NCBI GenBank assembly: GCA_030523645.1
Contig: JAUNIB010000006.1
Span: 42,155 to 106,154 of the forward strand
Direction: 5' to 3'
Length of the DNA: 64,000 nucleotides
Source of the DNA: Selenomonadaceae bacterium
Lineage (GTDB): Bacteria; Bacillota; Negativicutes; Selenomonadales; Selenomonadaceae
Shown: piece by piece, positions 51,347 through 60,046 of the stretch
Layout: each line of letters opens with the position of its first letter
Numbering within the stretch: the stretch's first letter is position 1
Notes under the pieces: model-generated
Told to the model about the DNA's origin: nothing
Database searches by the model: none
What the model saw: only the letters and a program-made list of their open reading frames with translations
Made by a program: the position numbers and the translations under genes

Positions 51347-52537
51347 ATGAAAAACATTGAAACTGTCGAAAAAATCATTTTTTACTCCATGTGTGGGTTC
51401 TTTTTGGTTAATCTGCATTCTACGGCGCTAGGAAATGCATTTTTAGCAGTGGGTTTGGTTTTGACCGTATATAGACTTTGGCTAAAACATGATGATATTC
51501 CAGAACGGTTTACCGTGGGTAAGAAATGTTATGTTGCTTTTAGTGCGTTTTGGGTGATCGTATTGTCATCCTGTTTTTTATCAGGCGATGTCACACATTG
51601 TTTAAGTGCTTTCTTTAAGGATTATGTTTTTAAGGTTGCCGGATTCCTTATCATAATGGTAGCGTGCTATGAAAAAAGACGCCTGTTGATTTTAATAATG
51701 ATAGAAGTTGCAGTGATTACTTTTAATGGTTTTGCGGCCGTATATGCATTTTTGATGTTTAATCAGAGGACTGGTGGACAGCTTGCTATCATGGTTATGG
51801 CAGGATTGTTGTCAATAGTGGTACCGGTTCTTATTTCTGCAACCGTATTGACCCGTGGAAAGAAATGTCTTATTAGTGTGGCGTCAGTTGCATTTTTTGC
51901 GATTGTGGCTGTTGCCAATGGGACTAGGGGTGCATGGGTGGCAATAGTGTTGACAGCTTTTATTTCTGTGTGTTTCATGATGGAATCATGGAAAAAGCGT
52001 GTCCTGGTGGTGCTTGTAAGTGTGTTGCTTGTCGCAGGTAGTGTCATGAGTGGTGGATATGTTGGCGGTAGAGTGCAGTCTATTTTCAAGGCGTCGGATC
52101 GCTCTAGCATGGAGAGGTTTTACTTATGGCAGAGCGCTTATAACATGTTTGATGATAATAAAGTGCTAGGTGTTGGACTAAGCAGATTTGGTGGTTTGTA
52201 TAAGAAAAAATATATACTGCCAGAGGCCAGGCAGCCTCAATTGTACCATGCACACAGCAATGTTTTCATGGTTTTGGCTGAGTGCGGTGGTTTGGGGCTA
52301 ATTGCTTTGTTGGCATTATGGGGACAGATGGTATGGTTTGGGCTAGGCGGTTGGTTGAAAACCAGACAGTTTGCTTATATTGCCTTCTTTTGTATAACAA
52401 GTGGATTGTTTATTCAAGGTTTGACTGAGTACAATATGGGGAATACTGCTGTTATGAAATTCTTTTGGTGTTCGCTTGCAGTTTGTATGCAGTTAATAAA
52501 TATAAATGCGAAGTCAGAACTTTGTGAGGGACGGTAG
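51347..52537 (+). CDS. O-antigen ligase-like polymerase (WaaL family)
   Basis: A membrane protein of 396 residues with about ten to twelve segments. The Wzy/WaaL feature is the long periplasmic loop near residues 245-310, holding SSMERFYLWQSAYNMFDDNKVLGVGLSRFG and YHAHSNVFMVLAECG (conserved His). Family members attach O-antigen or other glycans to lipid A-core on the outer face of the inner membrane. It is strongly AT-rich, with wide codon use. Flanked by glycosyltransferases. Confidence 0.85.
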   Translation: MKNIETVEKIIFYSMCGFFLVNLHSTALGNAFLAVGLVLTVYRLWLKHDDIPERFTVGKKCYVAFSAFWVIVLSSCFLSGDVTHCLSAFFKDYVFKVAGFLIIMVACYEKRRLLILIMIEVAVITFNGFAAVYAFLMFNQRTGGQLAIMVMAGLLSIVVPVLISATVLTRGKKCLISVASVAFFAIVAVANGTRGAWVAIVLTAFISVCFMMESWKKRVLVVLVSVLLVAGSVMSGGYVGGRVQSIFKASDRSSMERFYLWQSAYNMFDDNKVLGVGLSRFGGLYKKKYILPEARQPQLYHAHSNVFMVLAECGGLGLIALLALWGQMVWFGLGGWLKTRQFAYIAFFCITSGLFIQGLTEYNMGNTAVMKFFWCSLAVCMQLININAKSELCEGR

Positions 52538-52558
52538 TTTTTAGTGGGTGAAAGATAT

Positions 52559-53704
52559 ATGCGGGTTGCAATACTAGAATCTATTATCATGCCGGCAGGT
52601 CATGAGGTGGAATTTGATCGAATACTGGTAGAAGAATTCAAAAAGCAGGGGCACAAGCCGATTATGCTTGTGCCGGAGAATTTTCCTTTTAAGTTGGATT
52701 ATAAAACCGATGTAGAGTATCTCGACGGAGGGGAAGCTGTCAGCTATGCCGGAGTCAGCAAGCTGAAAAAGTTGTTTCTATCCATCCTTAGGGAACGACG
52801 CCGTCTTGCATGGTATAAAAGTGCCTTTAAGAAAGAGGCAGAAAATAAGTGGGACGCTATACTGGTGCCTACAGCAACATGGAGAAATATGAGAGCCCTT
52901 CGGCATAGTCCTTTGAGGAATTCGAAGATTCCGGTGATGTTTATTTTCCATGGCATTAATCCGGGAGAACGAGGAAACTTCATAAAAGCTGTGCGATCGG
53001 TAAAGGAGTATCATAATATTCACATTGCAGTTTTAGGGTTGCAGACAGAGTTCCCGGAGCTCTCTGATTGCCCTAATCTTCACACAATACTGCCACCGGT
53101 GTATTTGCCGTTTGACTTGAATATTACACCGGAGTTGAAGGTGCATAGGCCGTTACGGCTAGGTTTCTTTGGACAGTATAGAAAAGAAAAGAATCTGGAG
53201 TTTTTTCTTGAGGCATTTTGTAAGGCGGATTTCACTGTGCCGGTAGAACTGTTGGTTCAAGGCGCGACCCCGACTCCGGCGGACTCGGAAGATTTCGAGC
53301 GCCTTGCGAAAAAATATGAATTCAATAAAAATATAAGATTTTTGCATGAAAATTTGATTGGTGTTGAATGGCAGCGGCATCTTATGGATTGCGATGTCCT
53401 TATGATGCCATACGGGGCAGAACGATACAAATACCATCCGAGTGCAATGCTTTTCACTGCTATTGGGTTTTATAAGCCGGTGCTGCAATCTCCGGAGATA
53501 AATCCTGAGGTTTTGGCAGAGTTTAATATTGGAGAAGCAGTAAAATTGGATGACAAGGATACATTTATTAAGCAACTTGAATCGTTTGTGAATGGATTTG
53601 ACGATAGTGTAGAGCAATACAGGGATGGCTTGGTAAAGGCGAATGAGAAATTTGGGCATAAAACGATGATTGAGCATATAATTCGGGTGATTGATCATTC
53701 ATAA
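52559..53704 (+). CDS. Glycosyltransferase (GT-B type)
   Basis: A protein of 381 residues; ATG 52559 is taken as the start because a GTG 15 bases earlier lacks a site. The C-terminal half resembles GT-B enzymes: RPLRLGFFGQYRKEKNLEFFLEAF near residue 205 (start of the second Rossmann domain), LLVQGATPTPADSEDF, and a GE-rich stretch with YKYHPSAMLFTAIGFYKPVLQSPEINPE in place of the usual E-x7-E. The N-terminal acceptor domain is less typical. Likely adds a sugar to LPS. It ends the plus-strand LPS set. Confidence 0.7.
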   Translation: MRVAILESIIMPAGHEVEFDRILVEEFKKQGHKPIMLVPENFPFKLDYKTDVEYLDGGEAVSYAGVSKLKKLFLSILRERRRLAWYKSAFKKEAENKWDAILVPTATWRNMRALRHSPLRNSKIPVMFIFHGINPGERGNFIKAVRSVKEYHNIHIAVLGLQTEFPELSDCPNLHTILPPVYLPFDLNITPELKVHRPLRLGFFGQYRKEKNLEFFLEAFCKADFTVPVELLVQGATPTPADSEDFERLAKKYEFNKNIRFLHENLIGVEWQRHLMDCDVLMMPYGAERYKYHPSAMLFTAIGFYKPVLQSPEINPEVLAEFNIGEAVKLDDKDTFIKQLESFVNGFDDSVEQYRDGLVKANEKFGHKTMIEHIIRVIDHS

Positions 53705-53954
53705 AATTTCGCAAATAACAATCCATCCGCATATAACATAGCTAGAGAATAAGTGAATCATTGAGAGTGCGGTACCAGATATCGGTTTTAGAATGATCTG
53801 AAGGCTATGGCGGATAATAGTTAGTCAGAGCTGAGGATATAATGGATAATGGATATACATAATTCATAAGAAGATTTTTATTTATAAACTTTTCCGCGCG
53901 ATATTGATTCGGTCGCAATAGATGTTGTTCCCCATCAACTAACAGACAAGCCTG

Positions 53955-53989
53955 AAAAAAGACCGGAGATTATTCTCCGGTCTTTTTTT
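53955..53989. terminator. Bidirectional terminator between the LPS sets
   Basis: AAAAAAGACCGGAGA pairs with TCTCCGGTCTTTTTT. The last codons and stop of the hemerythrin gene lie inside the stem. Confidence 0.9.
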
Positions 53990-54899
53990 CAATGCAAATT
54001 CCAATACACCCTTCAGATGTTTTCCACAAGAGACTTATATCAGGATAGCCATTTACGAATTTTTCACGCAGACCTTCAGCAGTTTCCTTTTCGCTTTTCT
54101 TTATTACAGCATCGGACTCAGGGTACAGTATGTGAACGATGTTGATGGACATGGCCTGTATCAGTTGAAGGTAGGACAGCAGAGCCGTTCTTTCGATTTG
54201 GAACACCTTTCTGCCAAGGAGACCGCCGGACATCAAGAAAATGACTGGCATTTCGGCAAAAATCGTCACGCTGCACCTAAAATCACTTTTGCCCTCAAAA
54301 TATAAGCGGTAAAAAATGCCGTCGTTAATATTTTCTCCGGCATAGTGACGATTAATCATAGAGATGTCGGTATGGAAGACATTTTTGACAAGTTCATACA
54401 TCTCTTTGTCAAGATTGTCAATGACATCATCGTTTGTTTCGCATGTCCAGCGACTTGATACTTTGCCGGTTATGGCTTGATCCTCGACCATGACATGACC
54501 TGTAAGCCAGCCCACAAGTATACTGACGAAATCTTCTATAGAGTCAGGGGAATAATCTTGATCCTCGAGCTGTTTTTTCAAAGCTGGCAGTGTCGTACCA
54601 CGCAGATTGTCGTGGAGAGATTTGTGCATATAGTAGCCGGAGTAGTTAACGGATCGTTGGAAAGCCTCTTCTTCGGCAAAATGCCTTAAGGTATAGGCCT
54701 CCAGGAATTTTACAGCCTCGCGGCAGACATTTCTGTTGCGGGCGGAATCGCCCTCTTCAAGAACGAAAAGGACTCGCCTGATTACACCGAACAGCTTCTT
54801 GTGAGCATTATCGATTAGATCATCACCGACATTGTATTTATTGCTCCATTCCAGATTTTCCAAAAGTCCGGGGCCATTAAAATCTATCATTTCTGCCAT
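53970..54899 (-). CDS. Bacteriohemerythrin with a C-terminal extra domain
   Basis: A protein of 309 residues. Residues 15-145 form a hemerythrin bundle with all di-iron ligands in place: His33, His73 and Glu77 (HFAEE), His92 and His96 (HKSLH), His135 and Asp140 (HVMVED). Residues about 165-300 form a second domain (YRLYFEGKSDFRCSVTIFAEMP; FLMSGGLLGRKVFQIERTAL; LQLIQAMSINIVHILYP) that resembles CheX/CheC-like or other alpha-beta folds only weakly. Hemerythrins bind O2 or NO; the second domain may be an output module. It is the last gene of the heptose operon, 57 bases after gmhB. Confidence 0.82.
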   Translation of the reverse strand: MAEMIDFNGPGLLENLEWSNKYNVGDDLIDNAHKKLFGVIRRVLFVLEEGDSARNRNVCREAVKFLEAYTLRHFAEEEAFQRSVNYSGYYMHKSLHDNLRGTTLPALKKQLEDQDYSPDSIEDFVSILVGWLTGHVMVEDQAITGKVSSRWTCETNDDVIDNLDKEMYELVKNVFHTDISMINRHYAGENINDGIFYRLYFEGKSDFRCSVTIFAEMPVIFLMSGGLLGRKVFQIERTALLSYLQLIQAMSINIVHILYPESDAVIKKSEKETAEGLREKFVNGYPDISLLWKTSEGCIGICIEKKTGE

Positions 54900-54956
54900 G
54901 TGTTAATCGCTCCTTTGGCAACAGCAGCAACAGACATATAACATGCCCAATGTAAA

Positions 54957-55457
54957 TCACTCTATATGAGTAGAAAGACAATCCAATAAAGAACTGCCAT
55001 CGTACAGGACACCTTTTACCCCGGCATTTTCAGCACATTCCACATCCAGGGGCTTGTCGCCAATCATAAGGCTTTGCTGAGGGTCTATGTCGAACTCGGC
55101 TATTGCTTTCAATACCATGCCCGGTTTTGGTTTTCTGTCCTCCGAGTCTTTGGTGTATTCCGGGACGGTGCCGGCAGTATGATAGGGACAATAATAAAAG
55201 GCGTCGATATGGGCGCCTTTTTTCTTTAGCTCAGAATTCATCCATTCGTGGAGGATTTTTACATCATGTTCGGTGTAGTAGCCGCGGGCAATACCGGACT
55301 GGTTGGTGACAACGATAACCAGATAGCCGTGGTCATTGGCATATTTTATCGCCTTGACAGCATCGGGCATCCAAATGAAATCTTCCTTTTTGTATAGGTA
55401 GTCGGTATTTACATTCAAGGTGCCGTCCCTGTCAAAGAAAATTGCCTTATTCGACAT
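54957..55457 (-). CDS. gmhB: D-glycero-D-manno-heptose 1,7-bisphosphate phosphatase
   Basis: A HAD-family enzyme of 166 residues. The catalytic motif is IFFDRDGTLNV (residues about 6-16), the second motif VVTNQSGIARG, and the third RKPKPGM followed by MIGDKPLDVECAENAG. It makes heptose 1-phosphate for LPS core. The zinc loop of many GmhB proteins (CxH...CxC) is altered: CPYH is kept, but the later Cys pair is replaced by DSED. It starts 11 bases inside the end of hldD. Confidence 0.88.
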   Translation of the reverse strand: MSNKAIFFDRDGTLNVNTDYLYKKEDFIWMPDAVKAIKYANDHGYLVIVVTNQSGIARGYYTEHDVKILHEWMNSELKKKGAHIDAFYYCPYHTAGTVPEYTKDSEDRKPKPGMVLKAIAEFDIDPQQSLMIGDKPLDVECAENAGVKGVLYDGSSLLDCLSTHIE

Positions 55458-56418
55458 ATTTGAAGTATCCCCCGGCTTCAAGGAAATCAACATATTCTTT
55501 TACTGCGATTTTCATTTCGGTGAAGCCTCCGTCATAGCCGGCAGCAAGAAGATTGGTGGTATCAGCCTGCGTGTAGCACTGATATTTGCCCTTCAGCACT
55601 TCCGGGAAGTCACGGTACTCATAGCGGCCGCGGCCAAGGGCGGCGATAACTGCTTCGGCAGTTTCATTGTATGTGTGGGCATGACCGGTACCGCAGTTGT
55701 AGATGCCGGAGGGGCCTTCGTTTTGCCAGAACCAGAGGTTCACTTTGACAACATCTTTGACATAAACAAAGTCGCGAAGGTGTTCACCGTCGCCGTAGTC
55801 ACCGTAGCCTTTGAAAAGCTTACATACGCCGTCGGCCTTTATCTGATTGTAGAGCTGATAGAAAATGGAAGCCATTTTTCCCTTGTGATGTTCCTGCGGA
55901 CCATAGACATTGAAGTAGCGAAGGCCGACAATCTGGCTCTTGGCCTCAGGCATTACCTGACGGACATAGCGGTCAAAGGCCAGCTTGCTGTATGCGTAGG
56001 GGTTAAGCGCGTCCTCGTATTCGTCGCCTTCGATGAAGCCGTTATCGCCGTTGCCGTAGGTGGAGGCGCTGGAGGCGTACATCATTGGAATGCGATGGTC
56101 AATAGCAAAGTGGAGAAGCATCTTACTGTACTCGTAGTTCGTCTCCATCATGTAATTGACATCATACTCCATGGTATCGGAGCAGGCTCCTTCATGGAAG
56201 ATGGCGTCGATTTCCGTGCCGGTATATACATCGCCCTGAATATCCGCGGCGAAGCGGTCCTTGTGATGATAGTCGAAAAATTTCAAACCGCGCAGATTTT
56301 TATAGTTTTGTCCGTCTTTCAGGTCGTCGACGATAAGAATGTCGGTGCGTCCCTGACGATTCAGTTCCTTTACAATGTTGCTGCCGATAAAGCCGGCGCC
56401 GCCGGTAACGATAATCAT
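55447..56418 (-). CDS. hldD: ADP-L-glycero-D-manno-heptose 6-epimerase
   Basis: An extended short-chain dehydrogenase of 323 residues. The NADP motif GGAGFIGSNIVKEL is at the N-terminus, the catalytic set is Ser (YASSASTYG) and YxxxK (NPYAYSKLAFD), and RYFNVYGPQEHHKGKMAS is typical of HldD. It epimerises ADP-D,D-heptose to ADP-L,D-heptose, the donor for LPS core. A decayed fragment of a second copy lies at 57491-57696. GGAGGA precedes the ATG. Confidence 0.96.
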   Translation of the reverse strand: MIIVTGGAGFIGSNIVKELNRQGRTDILIVDDLKDGQNYKNLRGLKFFDYHHKDRFAADIQGDVYTGTEIDAIFHEGACSDTMEYDVNYMMETNYEYSKMLLHFAIDHRIPMMYASSASTYGNGDNGFIEGDEYEDALNPYAYSKLAFDRYVRQVMPEAKSQIVGLRYFNVYGPQEHHKGKMASIFYQLYNQIKADGVCKLFKGYGDYGDGEHLRDFVYVKDVVKVNLWFWQNEGPSGIYNCGTGHAHTYNETAEAVIAALGRGRYEYRDFPEVLKGKYQCYTQADTTNLLAAGYDGGFTEMKIAVKEYVDFLEAGGYFKYVE

Positions 56419-56436
56419 ACTGTTTCCTCCTGTTCA

Positions 56437-57399
56437 TTAGCCGCGAAGTACTATACCGGGTGAAAAAAACATCCAGCAGCATTTAGGCACATGGTTAATA
56501 ATCCAAAGTCTTAGTTTGTGGCGTAGCTGGAGCTCTACTGGTTTGTTTGGTATGTCGGCCAGGTAGTTGTCCAGCGTGTTTTTCTCTTCCTGACTCATGT
56601 AGGGGTGGAAATAATCATAAATTTTTAGAGCAATGGCAGCTTCCTGAGCTCGTCTGCGGCAATACATGAGGGGTTTATCAAAGCCATGTTCTTCACAAAC
56701 CCGTTCACGTTCAGACCATGCAAGGTAAAAGCCGTGTTTCCTCTTTGTTTTTGAGATTTTATCCATAATACTTAAATGCTGGCGATAACATATAAACGGC
56801 TTGGGGACAACACCAATACGAGAGCTTTTGGCGAGAATATGTGAGCACATATAAACATCCTCAAGATACATGTCCGGAGGAACTGTAAAACCTGTAAAAA
56901 GTTCTCGCTTGTATATCTTGTTCCAAGCATAGCTTGCATAGTGATCCAGAAGGATTCCGTCGCGAATGAATTCGAAGGTGGCATTTGGAGGGATATTCAT
57001 TCTGCGTTCTGACAGTTCGTCCTCCTTTTCATCATTAAAAACGAAATAGTCGCTAATGACCACATCGGCATCGTTCTTTTCTGCTTCTGCCATCATGCAT
57101 TCGTACATATCAGGCATCGCAAAGTCATCGGAATCAAGAAAACCGATATAATCGGAGGTGGCTACAGCAATACCTGCATCTCTGGCTCCTGCGAGTCCTT
57201 TATTTTTTTGATGAATTACCTTTATACGGGAATCGTTGGCAGCATATTCATCGCAGATGGCACCGCAATTGTCGGGGGAGCCGTCATCCACGAGGATTAT
57301 TTCGATATCCTTTAGAGTTTGATTGATTAGGGAATCTATGGATTTGCGTAGATATTTTTCGACCTTGTATATTGGTACAACAACTGATATTTTAGGCAT
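56437..57399 (-). CDS. Family 2 glycosyltransferase
   Basis: A protein of 320 residues: KISVVVPIYKVEKYLRKSIDSL, IEIILVDDGSPDNCGAICDEY, NKGLAGARDAGIAVATSDYIGFLDSDDFA (DxD) make a typical GT2 catalytic domain, followed by a C-terminal acceptor region with MYLEDVYMCSHILA and RRRAQEAAIALKIYDYF. Probably an LPS-core or capsule transferase. It is AT-richer than hldD and sits between hldD and the hldD remnant, suggesting that it was placed there by a duplication or insertion. Confidence 0.85.
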   Translation of the reverse strand: MPKISVVVPIYKVEKYLRKSIDSLINQTLKDIEIILVDDGSPDNCGAICDEYAANDSRIKVIHQKNKGLAGARDAGIAVATSDYIGFLDSDDFAMPDMYECMMAEAEKNDADVVISDYFVFNDEKEDELSERRMNIPPNATFEFIRDGILLDHYASYAWNKIYKRELFTGFTVPPDMYLEDVYMCSHILAKSSRIGVVPKPFICYRQHLSIMDKISKTKRKHGFYLAWSERERVCEEHGFDKPLMYCRRRAQEAAIALKIYDYFHPYMSQEEKNTLDNYLADIPNKPVELQLRHKLRLWIINHVPKCCWMFFSPGIVLRG

Positions 57400-57434
57400 A
57401 GGATGAAAACCCCTTTCCTTTGTGGGACTGTATT

Positions 57435-57468
57435 ATTGACCGAGGATTTTATTTAATCCTCGGTCAAT
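57435..57468. other. Perfect 14-bp hairpin without T-run
   Basis: ATTGACCGAGGATT (57435-57448) and AATCCTCGGTCAAT (57455-57468) around a six-base loop, just upstream of the GT2 gene. Neither side has a T-run, so it is not a standard terminator; it may be an mRNA structure or repeat tip. Confidence 0.6.
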
Positions 57469-57490
57469 AGTGTTTGACACTATATTTTTG

Positions 57491-57696
57491 TAGCATCTTT
57501 GACATAAATGAAGTCTTGAAAGTGCTTGATGTTGATTTAGTCACTGTAGTAGATGTATGGAATGGCTTGCATACGCTGTCGGTCATTATCTGATTGTGTA
57601 GAACTGATAGGCAATGCAGAAAAATTTGCTGAATTAGTTGTTGGTCACCATCATGTGGTTTACATCGTATTCCATGGGATCAGAGCCGGCACCGCC
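57491..57696 (-). pseudogene. Decayed fragment of a second hldD
   Basis: Two blocks align with hldD in the same order. 57491-57615 matches about 55747-55870 (shared words include ATCTTTGACATAAA and ATCTGATTGT), and 57631-57696 matches about 56127-56192 (CCATCATGT, TATTCCATGG versus TACTCCATGG). About 260 bases between them are lost, and frameshifts and stops fill the rest. It is a relic of a duplicated hldD on the minus strand. Confidence 0.8.
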
Positions 57697-57820
57697 TGTG
57701 AGAAACTTTATAAAGTGTTGTGAATGTTGTCATTAGTACATCGCTTATTAATATACCATATAATCAACCTCGGTGCTACATTGTTATTTTGTGAGCTTAT
57801 CACGAGTGGGTTTGATATTA

Positions 57821-57861
57821 AAAAGGCAGAAAAAATGATTGCTCATTTTTCTCTGCCTTTT
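57821..57861 (-). terminator. Terminator of the hldA gene (shared-tip family)
   Basis: AAAAGGCAGA...TCTGCCTTTT base with one extra base and the common tip AAAAATGA-TTGC-TCATTTTT. It lies just beyond the hldA stop on the minus strand. Confidence 0.82.
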
Positions 57862-57880
57862 ACGTGTTTAAGTGGTAAGA

Positions 57881-58870
57881 TTATTCAGCCTCATCGACCG
57901 CCTGACTCAGCTCCTGTCGACTGACTGCGTAGGTGCCGAGCTTAGCGACTACAACACCGGCTGCGGTATTGGCCAGATATGCACCGTCTTCAGGGTTGAG
58001 GTTGCCGGCCAGAGCCAAAGCCATGACGGCGATGACAGTATCTCCGGCACCGGAGACATCGAATACCTCACGGGCTTTGGTTGGGATGTGGACGATATTT
58101 TCCGGCGTGATAAGTGAAAGTCCGGCCTCGGAACGGGTCACGATGATATTCCTGAGGTGGTACTTCTCCATAGCGTAGTGACCGGCCTTGATGACATCTT
58201 CATCGGTATTCTTGATCTCAAAGGGCAGGATGCTGCGAATTTCCCGCAGATTCGGTGTCATATAGTCGGCACCGTCGTATTTCACCCAGCTGCTGCCCTT
58301 GGGGTCGATTATGACCGGGATGCCGGCCCCGTGGGCAGTTTCGATGGTGTGCTTCGTAAGCTCTGGGGTAAGGGCTCCCTTGTTGTAGTCGGACAGGATA
58401 ATAGCATCCAGACCTTCTTCGATGCGCTGGTCGATGTAGGTCATGAGACGAGCTGCATACTGACCGGTTACGGGAGCAGTCTCCTCAAAGTCCAGACGAA
58501 GCATCTGCTGATGCCCGCCGATAATGCGGAGTTTCGTCGTAGTGGGGGCTCCGTTATGGACAAGTCCGCGATAGTCGATGCCTCTGGCGGTGAATTTCTC
58601 AAAGAGTGCCTGACCGTGATAGTCATCACCGACATAGCCTCCGATGGAGGTGACAGCACCTAGGAGGGCAAGGTTGTGAGCAACATTGGCCGCACCGCCC
58701 AGGGTTTCTTTTTGGCTGGTTATCCGGTTAATTGGAACCGGTGCCTCGGGACTCATGCGGGTAACTTCGCCGTAATAATACTTATCAAGCATTACATCGC
58801 CGACGACCAATATCTTTAGAGACTGTGTCTTTGTTTCAACGAAGTCTCGGAGAGCTTTCTTATCGGGCAT
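57881..58870 (-). CDS. hldA: D-glycero-beta-D-manno-heptose-7-phosphate kinase (HldA / HldE kinase domain)
   Basis: A ribokinase-fold protein of 329 residues: ILVVGDVMLDKYYYGEVTRMSPEAPVP at the N-terminus, LGGAANVAHNLALLGA, the catalytic GAGDT in DVSGAGDTVIAVMALA, and RRLDFEETAP-like substrate loop (MLRLDFEETAP). It matches the kinase half of HldE/RfaE. The adenylyltransferase half is absent and must be a separate gene elsewhere. It is 18 bases downstream of the heptosyltransferase gene. Confidence 0.93.
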   Translation of the reverse strand: MPDKKALRDFVETKTQSLKILVVGDVMLDKYYYGEVTRMSPEAPVPINRITSQKETLGGAANVAHNLALLGAVTSIGGYVGDDYHGQALFEKFTARGIDYRGLVHNGAPTTTKLRIIGGHQQMLRLDFEETAPVTGQYAARLMTYIDQRIEEGLDAIILSDYNKGALTPELTKHTIETAHGAGIPVIIDPKGSSWVKYDGADYMTPNLREIRSILPFEIKNTDEDVIKAGHYAMEKYHLRNIIVTRSEAGLSLITPENIVHIPTKAREVFDVSGAGDTVIAVMALALAGNLNPEDGAYLANTAAGVVVAKLGTYAVSRQELSQAVDEAE

Positions 58871-58888
58871 AATTGTCCTCCTTGAATG

Positions 58889-60046
58889 TTATTGCAGTTC
58901 GATTACCCTGCAGGTATATTGTCCTTTGGGATATGGTGCGTTGCCGACCATGTCACCATATTTTTCCAGCTGTTCCCGGGCAGCCGACAGAACAGTCTCA
59001 GGCGGAATGCACTTCATGCACATGAAATTTTCCTCGCCCTTTTTGGGGCAGTTGTGAATGCCGCAGGGGTGGCAGGGGGCAGGGGTTTTTATGAGAATAT
59101 CCTTGGCGTCGTATGGGTAGAAGCCGGGCACCGGGCTTGCACCAAACATGGTGACGACCGGTACATGCATAGCAACGCCAACATGCATTGGGCCGGAATC
59201 AGTGGTAATCATCAGGGCGCAGCGCTTCAGCAGAGCGGCCAGCTCGCCGAGACTCACCTTACCGGTGAATCGGGCGACAAGAGGATTTCCGTCTTCATCC
59301 TGTTCAGTTTCCCGGTGCTTCATGAATTTGACACATTCATCTACCATCTCGGTATCCATGGGACCGCCGAAGAAGGCAATATGACAGCCTTCTTCTATGA
59401 GAGTGTCAGCAACCTGCGCGAAGTAGTCAGGCAGCCAGCGCTTGGTGGGCCAGCTGGCCCCGATGTTGAAGGCTACGACTTTTTTCAGTTTGTCGGCAGC
59501 CGGGTACACCTTTTGCCAGATAGCAGCTGCCCCGTCTTCGGCTCCGGGCGGAAGAATCATTTCCAGACCGGCATCATCGATTTCGTTTTCTTCGATGACA
59601 TCAGTGGCCATGAGTGCCTCGAAGTGGGCCAGCACCTGATGCTGCGTCCAATGGTTGTTGTCAACAACCTTGTCAAAGAACCAGGAAAAGCCGGGCTTCG
59701 AGTAGCCTACGATGCGCCTTGCACCGGAGAATGCCGCCAGTGCCGAAGCTCTCTCGTTGCGATGGAGGTTTATAACCAGGTCAAAGTTTTTGCTGCGGAC
59801 ATAGCCGATGTATTTGATAAAGGCCGGCAGCTTGTCATCAACGCCTTTTTTGTCAATGAGCAGACATTCATCTATGTTAGGATTGCAGCTCACCAGATCA
59901 GCCAGCTTCTTGTCTGCCAGCAGCGAGAGCCTTGCCTTTGGATATGCATGGCGCAGTGTCCGAAGAATCGGCGTAACAATCATCAAGTCCCCGATATGCA
60001 TCAGGTTGATGACCAATATATTTTTGAATGCTTCTTTTGATTTCAT
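58889..60046 (-). CDS. LPS heptosyltransferase (WaaF/WaaC/WaaQ family)
   Basis: A GT9 protein of 385 residues; ATG at 60046 (GGAAGA upstream) fits the N-terminus ILVINLMHIGDLMIVTPILRTLRHAYP, the heptosyltransferase signature. Later parts are NLHRNERASALAAFSGARRIVGYS, FNIGASWPTKRWLPDYFAQVADTL and the donor-binding DSGPMHVGVAMHVPVVTMFGASPV. A CHPCG...CPKKGEENFMCMKC segment (several Cys) near residue 340 is unusual but occurs in GT9 proteins. It transfers heptose to Kdo or to the inner core. Confidence 0.9.
   Translation of the reverse strand: MKSKEAFKNILVINLMHIGDLMIVTPILRTLRHAYPKARLSLLADKKLADLVSCNPNIDECLLIDKKGVDDKLPAFIKYIGYVRSKNFDLVINLHRNERASALAAFSGARRIVGYSKPGFSWFFDKVVDNNHWTQHQVLAHFEALMATDVIEENEIDDAGLEMILPPGAEDGAAAIWQKVYPAADKLKKVVAFNIGASWPTKRWLPDYFAQVADTLIEEGCHIAFFGGPMDTEMVDECVKFMKHRETEQDEDGNPLVARFTGKVSLGELAALLKRCALMITTDSGPMHVGVAMHVPVVTMFGASPVPGFYPYDAKDILIKTPAPCHPCGIHNCPKKGEENFMCMKCIPPETVLSAAREQLEKYGDMVGNAPYPKGQYTCRVIELQ

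Noticed and set aside
57435..57468. Rho-independent terminator upstream of the GT2 gene
   Set aside because: The 14-bp hairpin is perfect, but neither strand carries a following T-run.
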